A DNA stretch of 64,000 bases from Letharia columbiana (Eukaryota; Ascomycota; Lecanoromycetes; Lecanorales; Parmeliaceae). The number at the start of each line of letters is the position of its first letter. The stretch's first letter is position 1. The notes under the pieces are model-generated. The model was not told where the DNA came from. It searched no databases and worked only from the letters and a program-made list of their open reading frames with translations. The stretch is taken from the NCBI RefSeq assembly GCF_014066305.1, contig NW_023501037.1, forward strand, positions 620,001 to 684,000, read 5' to 3'. Below are positions 48,342 through 60,009 of the stretch, one piece after another. Position numbers and translations under genes: made by a program.

Positions 48342-49937
48342 ATGCCGGGAGTACAGAGCTTTGTTGCTCAGCGCCAGCAAGGTCAGCCAAATCCAAGTCG
48401 CCAATTATTGGGGGCACAGCACCGAGTTCCGGTCCCAACAACAAAGCTAGAAAATATTAAACAAAAGCCACCATTCCAGAGGCCGAACCCTAATCTGCCG
48501 GCCAATCCTCCTGTGGCAGGTTCCATCACTATTCTGTCCAGGCAGCAAGCTGCCGAGGCGTCTGCTGTCCAGGATGGTTTCGATACCGACGCCGAAGGTT
48601 TCGACGACACGGCGACCATGAAAGTTGGGGGCAGCAGTCGAGGCCACCAAGGTGGAGGAGATGATCGCGACCAGATTTCTAGTCGGTATGGTACAGACGT
48701 ACCCAATGAATATCTTTCCGGGGCTCAAGTATCTTTTCGACGTGGGCAGGAGCAACCACATCAAGTCCAGGGGTCCAGGCGACTGGACGCCGAGGGCTCC
48801 GGGGAGGACGGTGAAGCGAATGTCGGAGAGAGTGCAGACGAAGAGGAGGACGAAGAATCAGAAAAGGAGGAGTCGGTGCGTGATGGAATCTTGCAAGACC
48901 TTAATAGTTCAGGGTTTTACCAGTACCTTCAGGGAGAGTCATCTCACACGACTGAAGTAGCTTTCCAACCAGTCGTGGCTACTCCGGTGGTACATAGTGA
49001 ATTAGCGTTAAAGGAGATTGTTCAGCGCCATCAAAAGCCAGCGAACCCGTTCACGTCCAGGGGGGATAGCGTAAATGGTGGCGCTGCAGATCCCGGTGTG
49101 AACCTCCAACGTGCGAATCGCCAAGCTCGTGAGAGGGCCATGAAACAGACTTCAGCGGTGCCGGTCCAGAAAGTCCAAGGTACGTCTTTAGAGCAGCCTT
49201 CGATCTCAGCTCAGCACCGTAGAGCGTCAGATCATTATGAACCAGGCTAACAGCCATCAGTTACCTCCCGTCAGGCTCTGCAGCCTATGTCGCGGGCTCG
49301 ACTTAGATTGGGCCAAGACACTGTGGCTACAAGTGTACAGCCACAGGCCACTGAAGAAAGACCCTTATCAGTGCAAACCGGATCTAGCGACCTTAGCGAC
49401 GACGACTCTGCTGTCGACTGGGACCCGAACGTCAACAGGGGACAAGACATGGAACCTACGGCATCGATTGATGGCCCACAGACACGGAAACGCGCCAGAG
49501 ACCTTGATTATAGCCCGGACCAAATATCGAGCATGACCTTCAACCAGCTGACCAATGAACCTTTCAATCTCGCTTCCGATACAGCTCGGGTGTCCATTCC
49601 GCAAGAACTCTCAAATGGTACTCTAGCCGCGAAGGTGGATTACATCTTGGAAAAATTGAAAGATGATGACACCAAACTCGTCCATCGGAGAGCATTTTTC
49701 TCGTCCCTGTCGATTGAGCAGTACGAGGAATGTGCGAATCTTATAATTCAAAGATTCGGTGATGTCATGTCAAAGTTCACAGACGCCAGGCAGCAGAGAC
49801 GACGAGCGGCGAAGGACTTTGAGGAAGAAGTTGCGAAGCGAGAAGCGTGCGTAAGAGGCAAGACTACGGTTGTGGATAAAGATCTAGACAGATTGAAGCG
49901 AGGTGGGGAGGAAGTTGTGAGGGGTGCAGCTTTGTGA
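48342..49937 (+). CDS. ECM11-domain protein (meiotic chromosome-axis/synapsis type)
   Basis: Two exons: 48342..49179 and 49261..49937; 504 residues. The start MPGVQSFVAQRQQG is the first ATG in frame. Most of the protein is disordered, acidic and Ser/Gln-rich (EEEDEESEKEE). The C-terminal 130 residues match the Ecm11 C-terminal domain as I know it from filamentous fungi: KVDYILEKLKDDDTKLVHRR, FFSSLSIEQYEECANLIIQR, then a coiled coil of AKDFEEEVAKREACVRGK and DKDLDRLKRGGEEVVRG. In yeast, Ecm11 is SUMOylated and builds the central element of the synaptonemal complex with Gmc2. Function here is inferred from the domain only. Confidence 0.75.
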
Positions 49938-50266
49938 ATTGCAGCGGTAGCACGCGAGTTGTGCACCCACTGCATTCAATTGCTTTGACATTCGATGGAT
50001 GTTCTCTTGGTTTCGAGGCTCAGAATCGGCGAATTTTCTTTTCGGCATATGTGCAATATGCCCCAATACGCTTTTCGTTGCTCTGATAGCCTTAGCAATG
50101 AGAGGAATCTCTGATCGCCTATTGCTCTGGCGGTGTTCACCAAAGCACAAAGTCATACACATAGTATCTTTCTGTCCCAAGTGATATCGTTTCGACCAGA
50201 TCCCCTTGCACCTGCAAAGGATGGGTCGCCGGCCGTCCGACTCATCATGGACCTCTACTGCATCCC
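49938..50266. other. Convergent intergenic region
   Basis: 329 bp between two stop codons. Nothing recognisable. Confidence 0.4.
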
Positions 50267-52506
50267 TCAGCAGTCAATCACCTTTTTGACCCACCAGTCT
50301 ATGAGCTTTTGCATTGTCCAATCTGTGTCTAGCCATATCGCTCTCCGTGCATCCTCCTGACCACCTCCGATACCTACGACTCCCGTCATGCCCTCCTTTT
50401 CCCTCCACTCTTTCTCGGCTAACGCACCTGCCCTTTTTACCAATTTGTCGTCGTCCTCGTTTATGTAGAGATCGCACTTATCACATTCTCTGCAAACACC
50501 TCCTGCGGGTCTGAAATGCTGGCAGAAATGTCTGTACCCCTCATCGCCGTGCCCATGTCCCAATCCTTGGCGGCATATGTAGCACATTGCATAGCCACAA
50601 ACGCACGTCAACTTATTGCAGCCGCTGTCTTTAATGAAGCCAAGCCCGCAGTGTGGGCATGTCCTTTTCAGAGCCGCAGTACGAGCCGCCTCGATCGTTG
50701 TGCGGAGCGAGAGCGCCGCCGACTCGTGACAGACATGCGGATCGTGCCATATCTTGAAGCAGGTCAGACAGGAGGGAAGCGCGCAGAGAGGAGATCGACA
50801 TTGAAAGCGCGCAGAGAGGTGAAGAGACCGAGAAAGGCGACCCAGCGATGTTGAGAACATGCTTGTGATAGTCGGCAGCTCCCGAAACAGCGAAAGACGA
50901 GATACAAGTGTGTAAAGGGGTAGTAAAGGAAGGAAGACGAGCATCAGAAGAATGAGGAATACAGTTGCTTCGAGATGGACGGTGTTGAGCCTGTATCGAA
51001 CAGTGGATGGAGGGAAATAGAGTTCATCGACCTCCGCGTAAGCGCAGAAAGGACAGTGGACAAGAGCGAGACGAGCTTTCGAGAGGCTTTCTTTAGCCAG
51101 GCGTGTTTCGAGCATACTCAAAGCCTCCTTACCACCTTTTGACTGTAGGATTGCTCGACGAGTAGCGCTGTGCGAGATGCAACCATCGCAGCTCTCGTCT
51201 GACATTAGGGCTAGACAGTTAAGCTGACCACGCGTATTATCAATGTTGCGTCCCCAGCTTTGGCCAAAGAGCGCTTCACTGATAGCGTTCTTGATGCACC
51301 GGAAACAGATGACATGCGCACTCGTAGTACAAGTCGCCAATTGCTCAAAAGTTATGTCCGAGAAGCAACATTGACACTCATACATAGCGTCGGCATCCAT
51401 GGCCTCTGCCTCATTCAGAGTCATTGCAATCTCCCAGTCTTTTTCTTCCCGCTCGCTCTTTGCCTTTTGCAAGAATGGGAGTAGAACGCTTTGATTAAGC
51501 TCCGCGTCTAGCTCCGCGTCTCCTGTCTCTTTCAGGACCGGTACGGACCTCGATCCACCACCCTCTTGGTCCTTTAGCCAAATCATCATGTGGTGACCTT
51601 CGTTTGTAGACTTGGATGACTTCAGCCACTTAGACAAAAATACGTTGAAGCTGTTTCGCCAGCTTTTGGATGCGACATCTTGAAGGGTAAGTCTGGCACG
51701 AGTGTAGCAGAAGTTCTCTTCCGCCAACACTCCTTCGATTTTACTCCTACTAAGAGCCTTGAACTCTTCATATAATGTAGTCCGTACGGCCCACTTGTAG
51801 CTCGCTCGTCTGAAACGGTCCTCGGCGGTCACTGGCAGCTGATCGTCCTTTGATTTTGCCGTTTCTTTAACAGCTTTCCGCCATCGACCTTTCACCCATT
51901 CGTCTTGATGCTTCAGGAGCTGTTCAGCTACAACATGCAAACCGCTTTCTCCATCGAAAGTCTGTAGCATCTCGCGGAAAACCTCAGGGTGGATTCGGGG
52001 AAAGATGGTTGCAAGAACGGTCAATGAACCGTTCAACCCTGCAAGGCGCTGCTCGTCGTCATCCTCTGTTGCCTTCTTCTGACCATTCTCGCGCGCCGGT
52101 AGAGCGACGCGACTGGTCATGTGCTCTTTGAATGAAGTCGGAGAAGCAATGATCGCGAGGGGGTTCGTCAATCTGAATGCGGGGCAGTTGGCTATCCATG
52201 TATGGTTTGCAGGCGATTCCCTGAATGATGTTTCTGCAAAGTCAGATACTGGCTGGCGGTAACAGCCCGCTCGTCTTACTTCAAGTAGCCTGGTCAGAGT
52301 GCCAAGACTGCTCCTATCGAAATTAGGTACGGTAGCATGTTGCAGCCCCGACTTATCAGCAATGGTGAGCTTGACAAGATAATCCTTGGTACAAGATTGT
52401 AAAAAAAAAAGTGTTCCATCTTCGGTACCAAGATCTCGATCAAAAAGTCTGGAGCTGTAAAATTATAAGCCGTAGAACGAGATATGTGTGGGGAGGGTAT
52501 ACCCAT
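50267..52506 (-). CDS. RBR (RING-IBR-RING) E3 ubiquitin ligase with a membrane segment, RNF216-like
   Basis: The main exon is 50267..52384. Its frame is open above the first internal ATG (52120), and an upstream exon 52429..52506 (MGIPSPHISRS ... FLIEIL) joins in frame across a 44-bp GT-AG intron, giving about 731 residues; if this is wrong, the start is 52120. A CUE-like helix (LTVLATIFPRIHPEVFREML) precedes the catalytic part. RING1 is CQCCFSDITFEQLATC with CFRC; the IBR has HCPFCAYAEVDELYFP. A hydrophobic stretch (TVFLILLMLVFLPLLPLYTL) is inserted inside the IBR region. RING2 is CPHCGLGFIKDSGCNKLTC, with the active-site Cys in SGCNKL, then CYICRQ and FCQHF. Such enzymes form a ubiquitin thioester before transfer. 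Substrates unknown. Confidence 0.82.
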
Positions 52507-52749
52507 CAAGCATTCGGAAGCAACACAGACTGATATCTTGCCAGGGGTGAGAGTTGAAAGAAGATTTTCTACGACAAAGTTGGAGAGATAAATGTAACCT
52601 ACAACTTCGCTACCAGGTTTCCCTGCTGAATGCGCTTCTTCGAATATTTATTGTGTGTTGTAGCAGCCAGCGGTAGCTCAATCTTCAACCTGGGGAAGAC
52701 AACCAATAATTGTGCTTTCATATCTGACAATAGTATAATTTTTTTTCAC

Positions 52750-53005
52750 GGCTCAGTGGTCTAGTGAGTAACCCACACCTTCATTTAGTCCGTTGGTTCC
52801 CCGCAGCTTTGCGACAGAATCTCTCTTAGTACCTTTTCGATTGACATAATACCGAATTCCAGGTCGTATGATTGCCGCTTCGGGATGTATCCAAAATGTC
52901 ATAGATGTTTGATATGTGGCAGGTCCCGGGGTAATTATTTAACATTCGATCTGTACTCATTGACATTGTTTCTAATCGAACATAGTTCAAATCCCGGCTG
53001 AGCCC
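52750..53005 (+). tRNA. tRNA-Pro(CGG) interrupted at three positions
   Basis: Removing 52767..52865 (99 nt; or the 3-nt-shifted GT-AG version 52764..52862), 52885..52914 (30 nt) and 52931..52985 (55 nt) leaves a standard 72-nt tRNA. The acceptor stem is GGCTCAG/CTGAGCC (7/7 pairs) with discriminator C. The D-arm is GTCTAGTGGTATGAT, the anticodon stem GCCGC/GTGGC (4 Watson-Crick pairs and one G-T), the loop TTCGGGT with anticodon CGG, variable GGTC, and the T-arm CCGGG-TTCAAAT-CCCGG (5/5). The middle insertion is at the canonical 37/38 site. The first is in the D-loop and the third exactly between positions 53 and 54. The sequence closely follows eukaryotic tRNA-Pro. A-box-like TGGTCTAGTG and B-box-like AGTTCAAATCC remain contiguous, and a T5 terminator follows. 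It could be a pseudogene, but every stem is intact. Confidence 0.85.
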
Positions 53006-53008
53006 GCG

Positions 53009-53013
53009 TTTTT
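53009..53013 (+). terminator. RNA polymerase III terminator (T5)
   Basis: TTTTT three bases after the discriminator of the tRNA-Pro, as expected for a functional Pol III gene. Confidence 0.8.
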
Positions 53014-53164
53014 GTTCCCCTCCCCTTTTTCCTTTCCTTTTTCTTTTCCTTTTCCTTGACTCACTTTCTCCCGTCTTCCAATGCAGGTTCATGCTTTCTT
53101 ACCTTGATTTTAATGAAGAACTCATAGATTCGGTTTGAATCTTCCATTGGCGCTTTGTTTGCTT

Positions 53165-53243
53165 TGTTACGAGCGTACCCTTGACACACCACTCAGCCCT
53201 ATGGCCTAGTGCCTTGGCGGAGGCATTCCCTACCTTAGCGAGT
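53165..53243 (+). mobile_element. Truncated LTR-like end (element B) at the isochore edge
   Basis: The first 41 bp (TGTTACGAGCGTACCCTTGA and on) are identical to 58657..58697, and similarity continues with small changes to about 53243 (CCTTGGCGGAGGCAT, CCCTACC). TG at the start fits an LTR terminus. After 53250 the sequence turns AT-rich and similarity ends. It lies 152 bp downstream of the tRNA terminator. Confidence 0.7.
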
Positions 53244-53396
53244 TGCCCCGGTAGAATTTTACGATATATATACGATATATATACGATAAATTTTTTAAGA
53301 CGTACTAAGTAGCCACCTCCGCCTTTAAATAATAAAGATTTTAAAATAAATTATATTATAAATAATTATAAACTTTAAAACGTATTAGTCTTAGTC

Positions 53397-53588
53397 TATT
53401 ACGATTTTAATAATCTTACGATCTTACTTACTTGTATTATAATCTAATTAAACTTAGCGTATTAAGATCTTTTAACCTTTCTATCTTACTATAAAGGCTT
53501 ATATTTATAATAATTCTATATAGAATAGTATTCTCTTTATACTATAATATAGAGTTATTATATATACTATTAAGTCTCTAATATAATA
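53397..53588 (+). repeat. 5' LTR of element A
   Basis: About 190 bp matching 61380..61568 with mainly C/T and G/A differences. Its first bases read TATTACGA where the 3' copy reads TGTCACGG, exactly what RIP would do. The right border is approximate. Confidence 0.8.
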
Positions 53589-56439
53589 CTATCTATCTTT
53601 CTTCTAAAGTAATAGCGATTTATTTATTAATTATACTAAATATATTATTAAGAAGTTAGTAGTTATAGCTAAAGAAGCTTACTACTTAAAAGATTATTTA
53701 AAAAAAAATCTTTTACTTATATAAAGACTAATTTAATTAGATTAAATAAGAATTTAAAGAAAATAAATATCTTTAATATATTAAAAGGAATAGACTCTAG
53801 ACTAAATCTCTTTTATATTCTTACTAATTTAATATTAGCTATATACTTCTTAACTTTAAATTTAGATAATATTTAAAGTTAAATTATTATAAGTAAGTTA
53901 TAGATATATTATCGTTTAGAAGAACTCGAGAACTTTAATAAAAAGATTTTAAATATTAGTAAAGCTAGATTATTCATATAATATAAGAGAAAGCATTTTA
54001 TCTTTAAAAGATATATTATTAAATTTAATTTAAGTTATATTAAAGTATAACTTATAAATATTATTAAAAAAGAGTTAATTATAATCTTTATCTTTATTAT
54101 TAACTTATAGAATTTTATAAAAAGCGCTATCGAAACTTTTAATACTTAATATAATAAATTAAAGATATTAATAGAAAGCTTTCGAATTACTAATTATAAT
54201 ATTAAGGTGCTTTAATAATAAAATAAAGAACTCGATTATAATATTACTTAAATTAAGATAAAGATATTAATAATTAATATCTAACTAAGTAATAATAATA
54301 ATTAATTATTTTATAAGCGAGAAACTAATAATAAATTTTAAGATTTACGTGATAGATATCGTATTAATACTATAGAACTTATTAAAGAAAATAAAAAACT
54401 TAAGTAAGACTTAAGATATAAAGAGTAATAGCTAAAGAAGTAATAATCTCTTATATTAGCTATTTTAAAAAACTTCGATAAAAAGAATATAGAGGTTATA
54501 TCTTATTAGCTAAGTATTTCTATTAATAGTATTTATCGAAATTTATATTATACCTCTATTATAAATTATATAGAGAATATAGAATTAAATAAATAATACC
54601 TCGACGTCTCGAATTTCTATAATATTAATAATCGAGATAAATAGAATAGCTAATATTAATATCTTAAAGCGAAGTTTAGATAAAGCGCTATAATCTTTCT
54701 TATTAAACTTAAGAAAATCGATTATATATAAGATTATTATAAGTCTATTATATATAACGTTATTAAAATAAGAATAAACGAAGATATCTTAGATTTATAT
54801 TAAATCGTCTAAGAAATAATTAATAAATTAAATAATATATTCGAAATATATAATAAGATTACTAAATCGAATACTAAGATATTTAATTCTAAATTTAATA
54901 TAAGAGTAATAGATAAGAAGAAATCGTTTAAGAACTTCTACGCACGATTCTCTATAGCTATTACTTCCTTAAAATTTACTAAAATTTATAAGATATTTAA
55001 TCTAAAACGATTAATCTCTATACGTCTAAGATATCGAATTTTAGAATAACCTTTTAATACTTTTCGAGAATTAGTTATTTTTCTATAAGTAATAAATATA
55101 AACTTACGAGTTATTAATAATATATTAGATTTAAAGAGTAAGAAAGAAATTAATAAAACTAATAATAATTATAAAAACTTTACTTTCTCGAATAATTAGC
55201 GTAATACTTTATTTACTAAAAGAAATAATAATATTACTATCGAAAATTCTTATATATAAGAATATAAGTATTTTAAATTATTAGTAAATAGAATTCGAAA
55301 AGAAGATAGATATTTTAAGTATTTAAAGATTAAATATTATTTTAGCGATAATAGTACTTTATATAAGAATATAAACTTATTAATAAAAGAATAAGTTAAT
55401 ATAATTCTAAAAGCCGTCGGCGTTAAGAAGAATATCTCTATTAAATTATTATAAGAATTAAAAAACTAAATATCTCTAGTTAAGTTGTTATTAAGGATTT
55501 AAAAGCCTTATATATAAAGATTAAAGAGTTAGAAATAGAAAGAATACTCGCTTTCGTCTCTCTATTCGCGTATACTATTATTATCGAAACCTCTTTATAA
55601 AATAGACGCTAATTAGACTTTTATAGAAAAATTATTATATTAATAGAATAAGTTAAGATTAATTATCTCTTAAATACTAAAGTTTTAATATTAAGTTTTA
55701 TAAATATATCTTTTATTAAAGTAAATAAACTATTTAAGATAATACTAATATAATTTTATAAATTATAATTAATTAATAATAAATCTATCTTTATACTCGA
55801 TATTATATATATAACTTTAATAAAACTCGCCTTAAAAGATTATATAGAAGAATTTTAATACTTAATTATCTTATTAGAACGATTTAATATTATTCTAGAT
55901 ATACTATAATTAGAATAATATAACTCTTATATATTCTTTAAATCTAAAATTATTATATTTAATTTAGATTATTATATATTTAACTATTTATTATATAATA
56001 AACTCGTTATTATTTAGAGTAATAATAAGTTTTTAAAAAAGAATTTAAATTATATAGTAAAGATTATATTTAAAGAAAAGAATATAATAAAGATCTTCGC
56101 TTATATCTTTATTAAGATAATTAAAAAATTAGAGAATTAAATTATTATTATATAGTCTTAAAACTTCGAATAACTTTCTAATTTTATTAATAAAGAAGTA
56201 AAGTTTATTATTAACGTCGCCGCTATTATAGCGAAAGATTACGAGAAATTCTTTTATAAATTAAAAAAGAAATTATTAACTACGAAATAGCTATAAAAAT
56301 AAGTTCTTATAGTATATTACGAATAACTAGATATTTAAAATCCTATTAAAGCTAATAAACTTTCCTCTTATCGCTTTATTAATTACGAAATAGATCTTAA
56401 GAAAGAAGTTATTCTACTATCGAAAAGGGTTTATAAGCT

Positions 56440-57080
56440 CTTTAGAGACTAGATATTAGTTATAAAGAAATATATCGATAAAATATTAGAAAAAGGCTAT
56501 ATTAGATCGAGTACTTCTCTCTACGTAGTACTTATTCTAATTATAAAAAAACTCGATAAGAAATTTAGATTATATATAAACTATAAAGTCTTTAATATAC
56601 TTATTATCTTTAATCGAAATACTCTCTTATTAATTAAAAAGACTCTCGCTAAATTATATACGACGAGAATATATAGTAAATTTGATATTATAACCGCTTT
56701 TAACGAAATTAGAGTAAAAAAAAGTTATAAAGAAAAAATCGTATTTCTTATTTAATATCGTCTATTTAAATATATAATAATATCTTTTGAGTTATATAAT
56801 ATCTCTATTACTTTTTAAATATTTATTAATAATACCTTACGCGAATATTTAAATATATTCTATATTATCTATTTAGACGATATTCTTATCTATAATAATA
56901 TTAAAAATAAATATATTTAGTATATAGAAAAGATATTAAAAAAACTTCGATAAGTTAATCTCTATCTTAATATTAATAAATACGACTTTTATATTATTAG
57001 AGTTAAATATCTAAAATTAATTATTATTACGAAAGAAGTAGAAATAAATATAAAGAAAATTAAGGCTATTACTTAATAAA
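56440..57080 (+). pseudogene. Reverse-transcriptase remnant of element A
   Basis: In one frame with stop codons one reads GYIRSSTS near 56,494, a KFDIITAFNEIR-like catalytic block near 56,678, and the active-site motif YLDDILIY at 56870..56893. Spacing is as in Ty3/Gypsy RTs. Multiple TAA codons replace former Gln codons. Not functional. Confidence 0.85.
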
Positions 57081-58259
57081 AGAAATTTAGATATATTAAA
57101 AATATATAAGTATTTCTAAAATTCGTTAATTTCTATTAAAAGTTTATTACGAGGTACTCTAAAATTACTATATCTCTAATAAATTTTATTTATACTTAAT
57201 AGAAGAAAGACTTTATCTATTTATAAGCTTAAGAATATCTTAAATAACTCGCTTTCGAAATATTTAAGAAAGCTTTTACTACTATCTCTATACTTATATA
57301 TTTTAATTTAAATAAAAAGACTTAATTAGAAATAAACGCGTTTAATTTTATAGTTATTATTATTCTATTATAAGAAGATAAAGATAAAATACTTAAATCT
57401 ATAATATTTCTTTTTAAGAAGATATCTTCTATAGAGTGTAATTATAATATTTATAATAAGGAATTTATAGTTATAATATAGGCTTTTAAGAAATAATATT
57501 CTAAGTTAATTAATACTCTTATCGAGAATTCTATTAAAGTTATTTTAGATTATAAAAACTTATAATACTTTATATTATTTAAATAACTTAACTTCCGCTA
57601 AATAAGATAAATAGAGTTTCTATTTAAATTTAACTTTCGTATTATCTATCGCTTAGAGAAATAAAGTATTAAATCTAATAATCTTATTTAATAAGTAGAA
57701 GATTTATTTAAAAATAAGGATAACGATTATATCTATTATTAATATCGTATAATTCTTAAAGATAATAATCTTAACGAAGATATTAAGAATATTATATATC
57801 TAGTTATTATACTTCTAGATAATATAAAAGAAAGTATTATCTCTCTAATTATAATATTATATAAATTTAATAAATAAGATAATATTAATAATAAGAAGTC
57901 TAATAAAGAATTATTATTAGAGGCCTCGATAAAGACTTCTTAAGAGGAGTCCTTAGAAGAATCGAGAGAAGTCTTTACTACTAATACTTCTAAGTTATTA
58001 TATTAAATAAAAAACGCTTATAATTATAATAATATTATTTAAAAAATTATATAATTAAAGATATCTAGATAGAGAAAGCTATTATTTAAAATAATTAAAA
58101 ATAATCTTAAGCTAAAATTAAGTAATTATTATCTTTACGATAAGTTATTATATATTAATAATAGATTATATATATCGAATATTTTCGAATTACGAATTAA
58201 AATTATTAGAGATATTTATAACTCTTTATTTAAAGATTACGTTAATAGATTATTAATCT

Positions 58260-58656
58260 ATAATAAAGTAAATAGACTTTACTATTAATTAAGAATAACG
58301 GATTTTATTACCCGCTATATTAAGAGCTATTATATCTATAAAAGATCTAAGACTTATAAAGAGAATAAGTAAGATTTACTTAAATCTCTTTCTATTCTTA
58401 AATAATATTAATAAGATATTTCTATTAACTTTATTATATTATTATCTATTTATCTTAGATATAAATACCTTTATTAATATATTATAATAGTTATAAATAA
58501 ACTTAATAAAAAGAAGAAATTCGGTTTTTTTAAACTTTCTAAAAGTAGAGATAGTAGTTTAGATCTTTATCGAATTCATATAGCGAGAGAAAGAATATTT
58601 ATTCACTATTATTTTCAATCGAGATATCTAATTTATAATATATTTCTAGAGAAAAC
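58260..58656 (+). pseudogene. Integrase remnant, first part (broken by an insertion)
   Basis: Reads as the zinc-finger end (SYYICKRSK near 58,329) and the start of the catalytic core (DISINFI near 58,414; the first Asp of DD35E). The frame is interrupted at 58657 by unrelated sequence. Confidence 0.75.
58411..58656 (+). repeat. Direct duplication, copy 1
   Basis: About 246 bp of integrase sequence repeated as 60010..60267 on the other side of the inserted segment. Differences are mostly transitions; the copies diverge strongly only near 58,612/60,206, where copy 2 carries a patch resembling the insert. Confidence 0.85.
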
Positions 58657-60000
58657 TGTTACGAGCGTACCCTTGACACACCACTCAGCCCTATGGCTAG
58701 CGGGCCTTGGCGGAGGCATCCCCTACCATATCATGCCTCCTTCCCACATACATAGTTCGGTAGCCTTATTATCCTATCTACCTCACCCATACTGGTATCA
58801 CACCTATGCTGGTCCTGACATTATAATAAGGCTCCTTCGTACACCCGGCGAAGAGAAACACATACGGGCCAATCAACGCACACTCACGCCTATTCGGATT
58901 AGCAGACGAATGATTAATAAATAAACGCGCTGGCAAAGGCTTTATCAAGATACTAAGTTGAGATATCAAGATATCAAGTTAAGATATCAAGATACGAACT
59001 TAAGGTATCGTATCCCTAAGTAAGCCCACCATATAGGTAACTTAATTCCAAAGAGCCTAATAAAACAGCGGAACGGCCTCGTGACAGTGACGAGGGATAA
59101 ATAAGTACTAGATCATTCGTACTGCAGGCGAATCAGAAAGAAACTGACGGAAAATAATACCCCCTTACACCATAGTGAGCCTGCTATAATGACGACGGGA
59201 ACAAACCCGGTAATACGATTACGATTCGACCTCTTTACTAAGCATATCGACAATATACACAATAAGCCTGCTACAATGGCAGCAAACGTACAATCTCTTC
59301 ACTGAGCACGTCGACAACATATATAGTGAGCCTGCTATTAAATGGCATTCAACACATTCGATTCTTCCCAGCCTCCTACCTCCCTACCAGACCCTACAAA
59401 TCGACGAGTGCATGAGTTTACGGAAGTGGTTTATATTAGTTAGGTTATTAGCTGCTGAGTACTCGCTATGATAGCTTAGGACGGGTATATAGAACTGGTA
59501 GCTTAGGACGGGTAGGCCTACGGGGTACTAGCAGTCGAAGCGGGTACATGGGATTGGCAGTCGAAGCGGTAAGCTTACAAGGCGGATAGATGTAATGGAT
59601 AGCACTACGAAGCAAGATAACTACGAGTTAAGGCAAAGGAGATGGAATAAAACGGAGGATAGATTTTTAATGACAAGAGCATGGGAGACATAGGGTAAAT
59701 CTATAGTGAAGCTCCCAGCCAGGCTGCCAACAGGTGTTGAAGGATAACATATGCATACGTTGGATTTTCTTTAATTCTATCGAAGGACTATAGCAAGAAG
59801 GACTATAGCAAGAAGACTAGGTAAGAAAAGGAACTCGGAGAATCTTGCTGGTACGCAGGTAAGATATAGTTATATCTCCAGGATCTCTACAGAACAATGT
59901 GGGTATCCGCATGGATGGCACAGTCAAGACCAGCATGCGATCCGATGTTTTCGACTACTACCACTACACCTCGGCAAATCGTCTCCGATCGAGGCCTGCA
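58657..60000 (+). mobile_element. Non-RIPped LTR-like segment (element B copy) inside element A
   Basis: About 1.34 kb of ordinary base composition in an AT-rich block. It starts TGTTACGAGCG, identical to the fragment at 53165. There is no protein-coding frame of note. Internal repeats include three AGCCTGCTA-type units (59178, 59265, 59330), a GATATCAAG series (58,940-59,000), doubled TAGCTTAGGACGGGTA and GCAGTCGAAGCGG units (59,472-59,570) and doubled GGACTATAGCAAGAAG (59,784-59,816). This repeat-rich non-coding make-up fits an LTR or solo LTR. The right end is not defined by a clear CA terminus. Confidence 0.65.
59172..59347 (+). repeat. Degenerate tandem array inside the element B copy
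   Basis: Units of about 65-88 bp each starting near (G/A)AGCCTGCTA and containing CTCTT(T/C)ACT(A/G)AGCA. Differences between units are chiefly C/T and G/A, suggesting mild RIP. Confidence 0.65.
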
Positions 60001-60009
60001 TAATACTAT

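Noticed and set aside
47662..48404. Two overlapping minus-strand frames (157 and 98 codons) between yip4 and the ECM11-domain gene
   Set aside because: No motif, no convincing start or splice, and one overlaps the well-supported ECM11-domain start; treated as chance.
58673..58969. Short ORFs on both strands in the non-AT-rich segment
   Set aside because: The segment is repeat-rich and LTR-like; frames are short and overlap each other.
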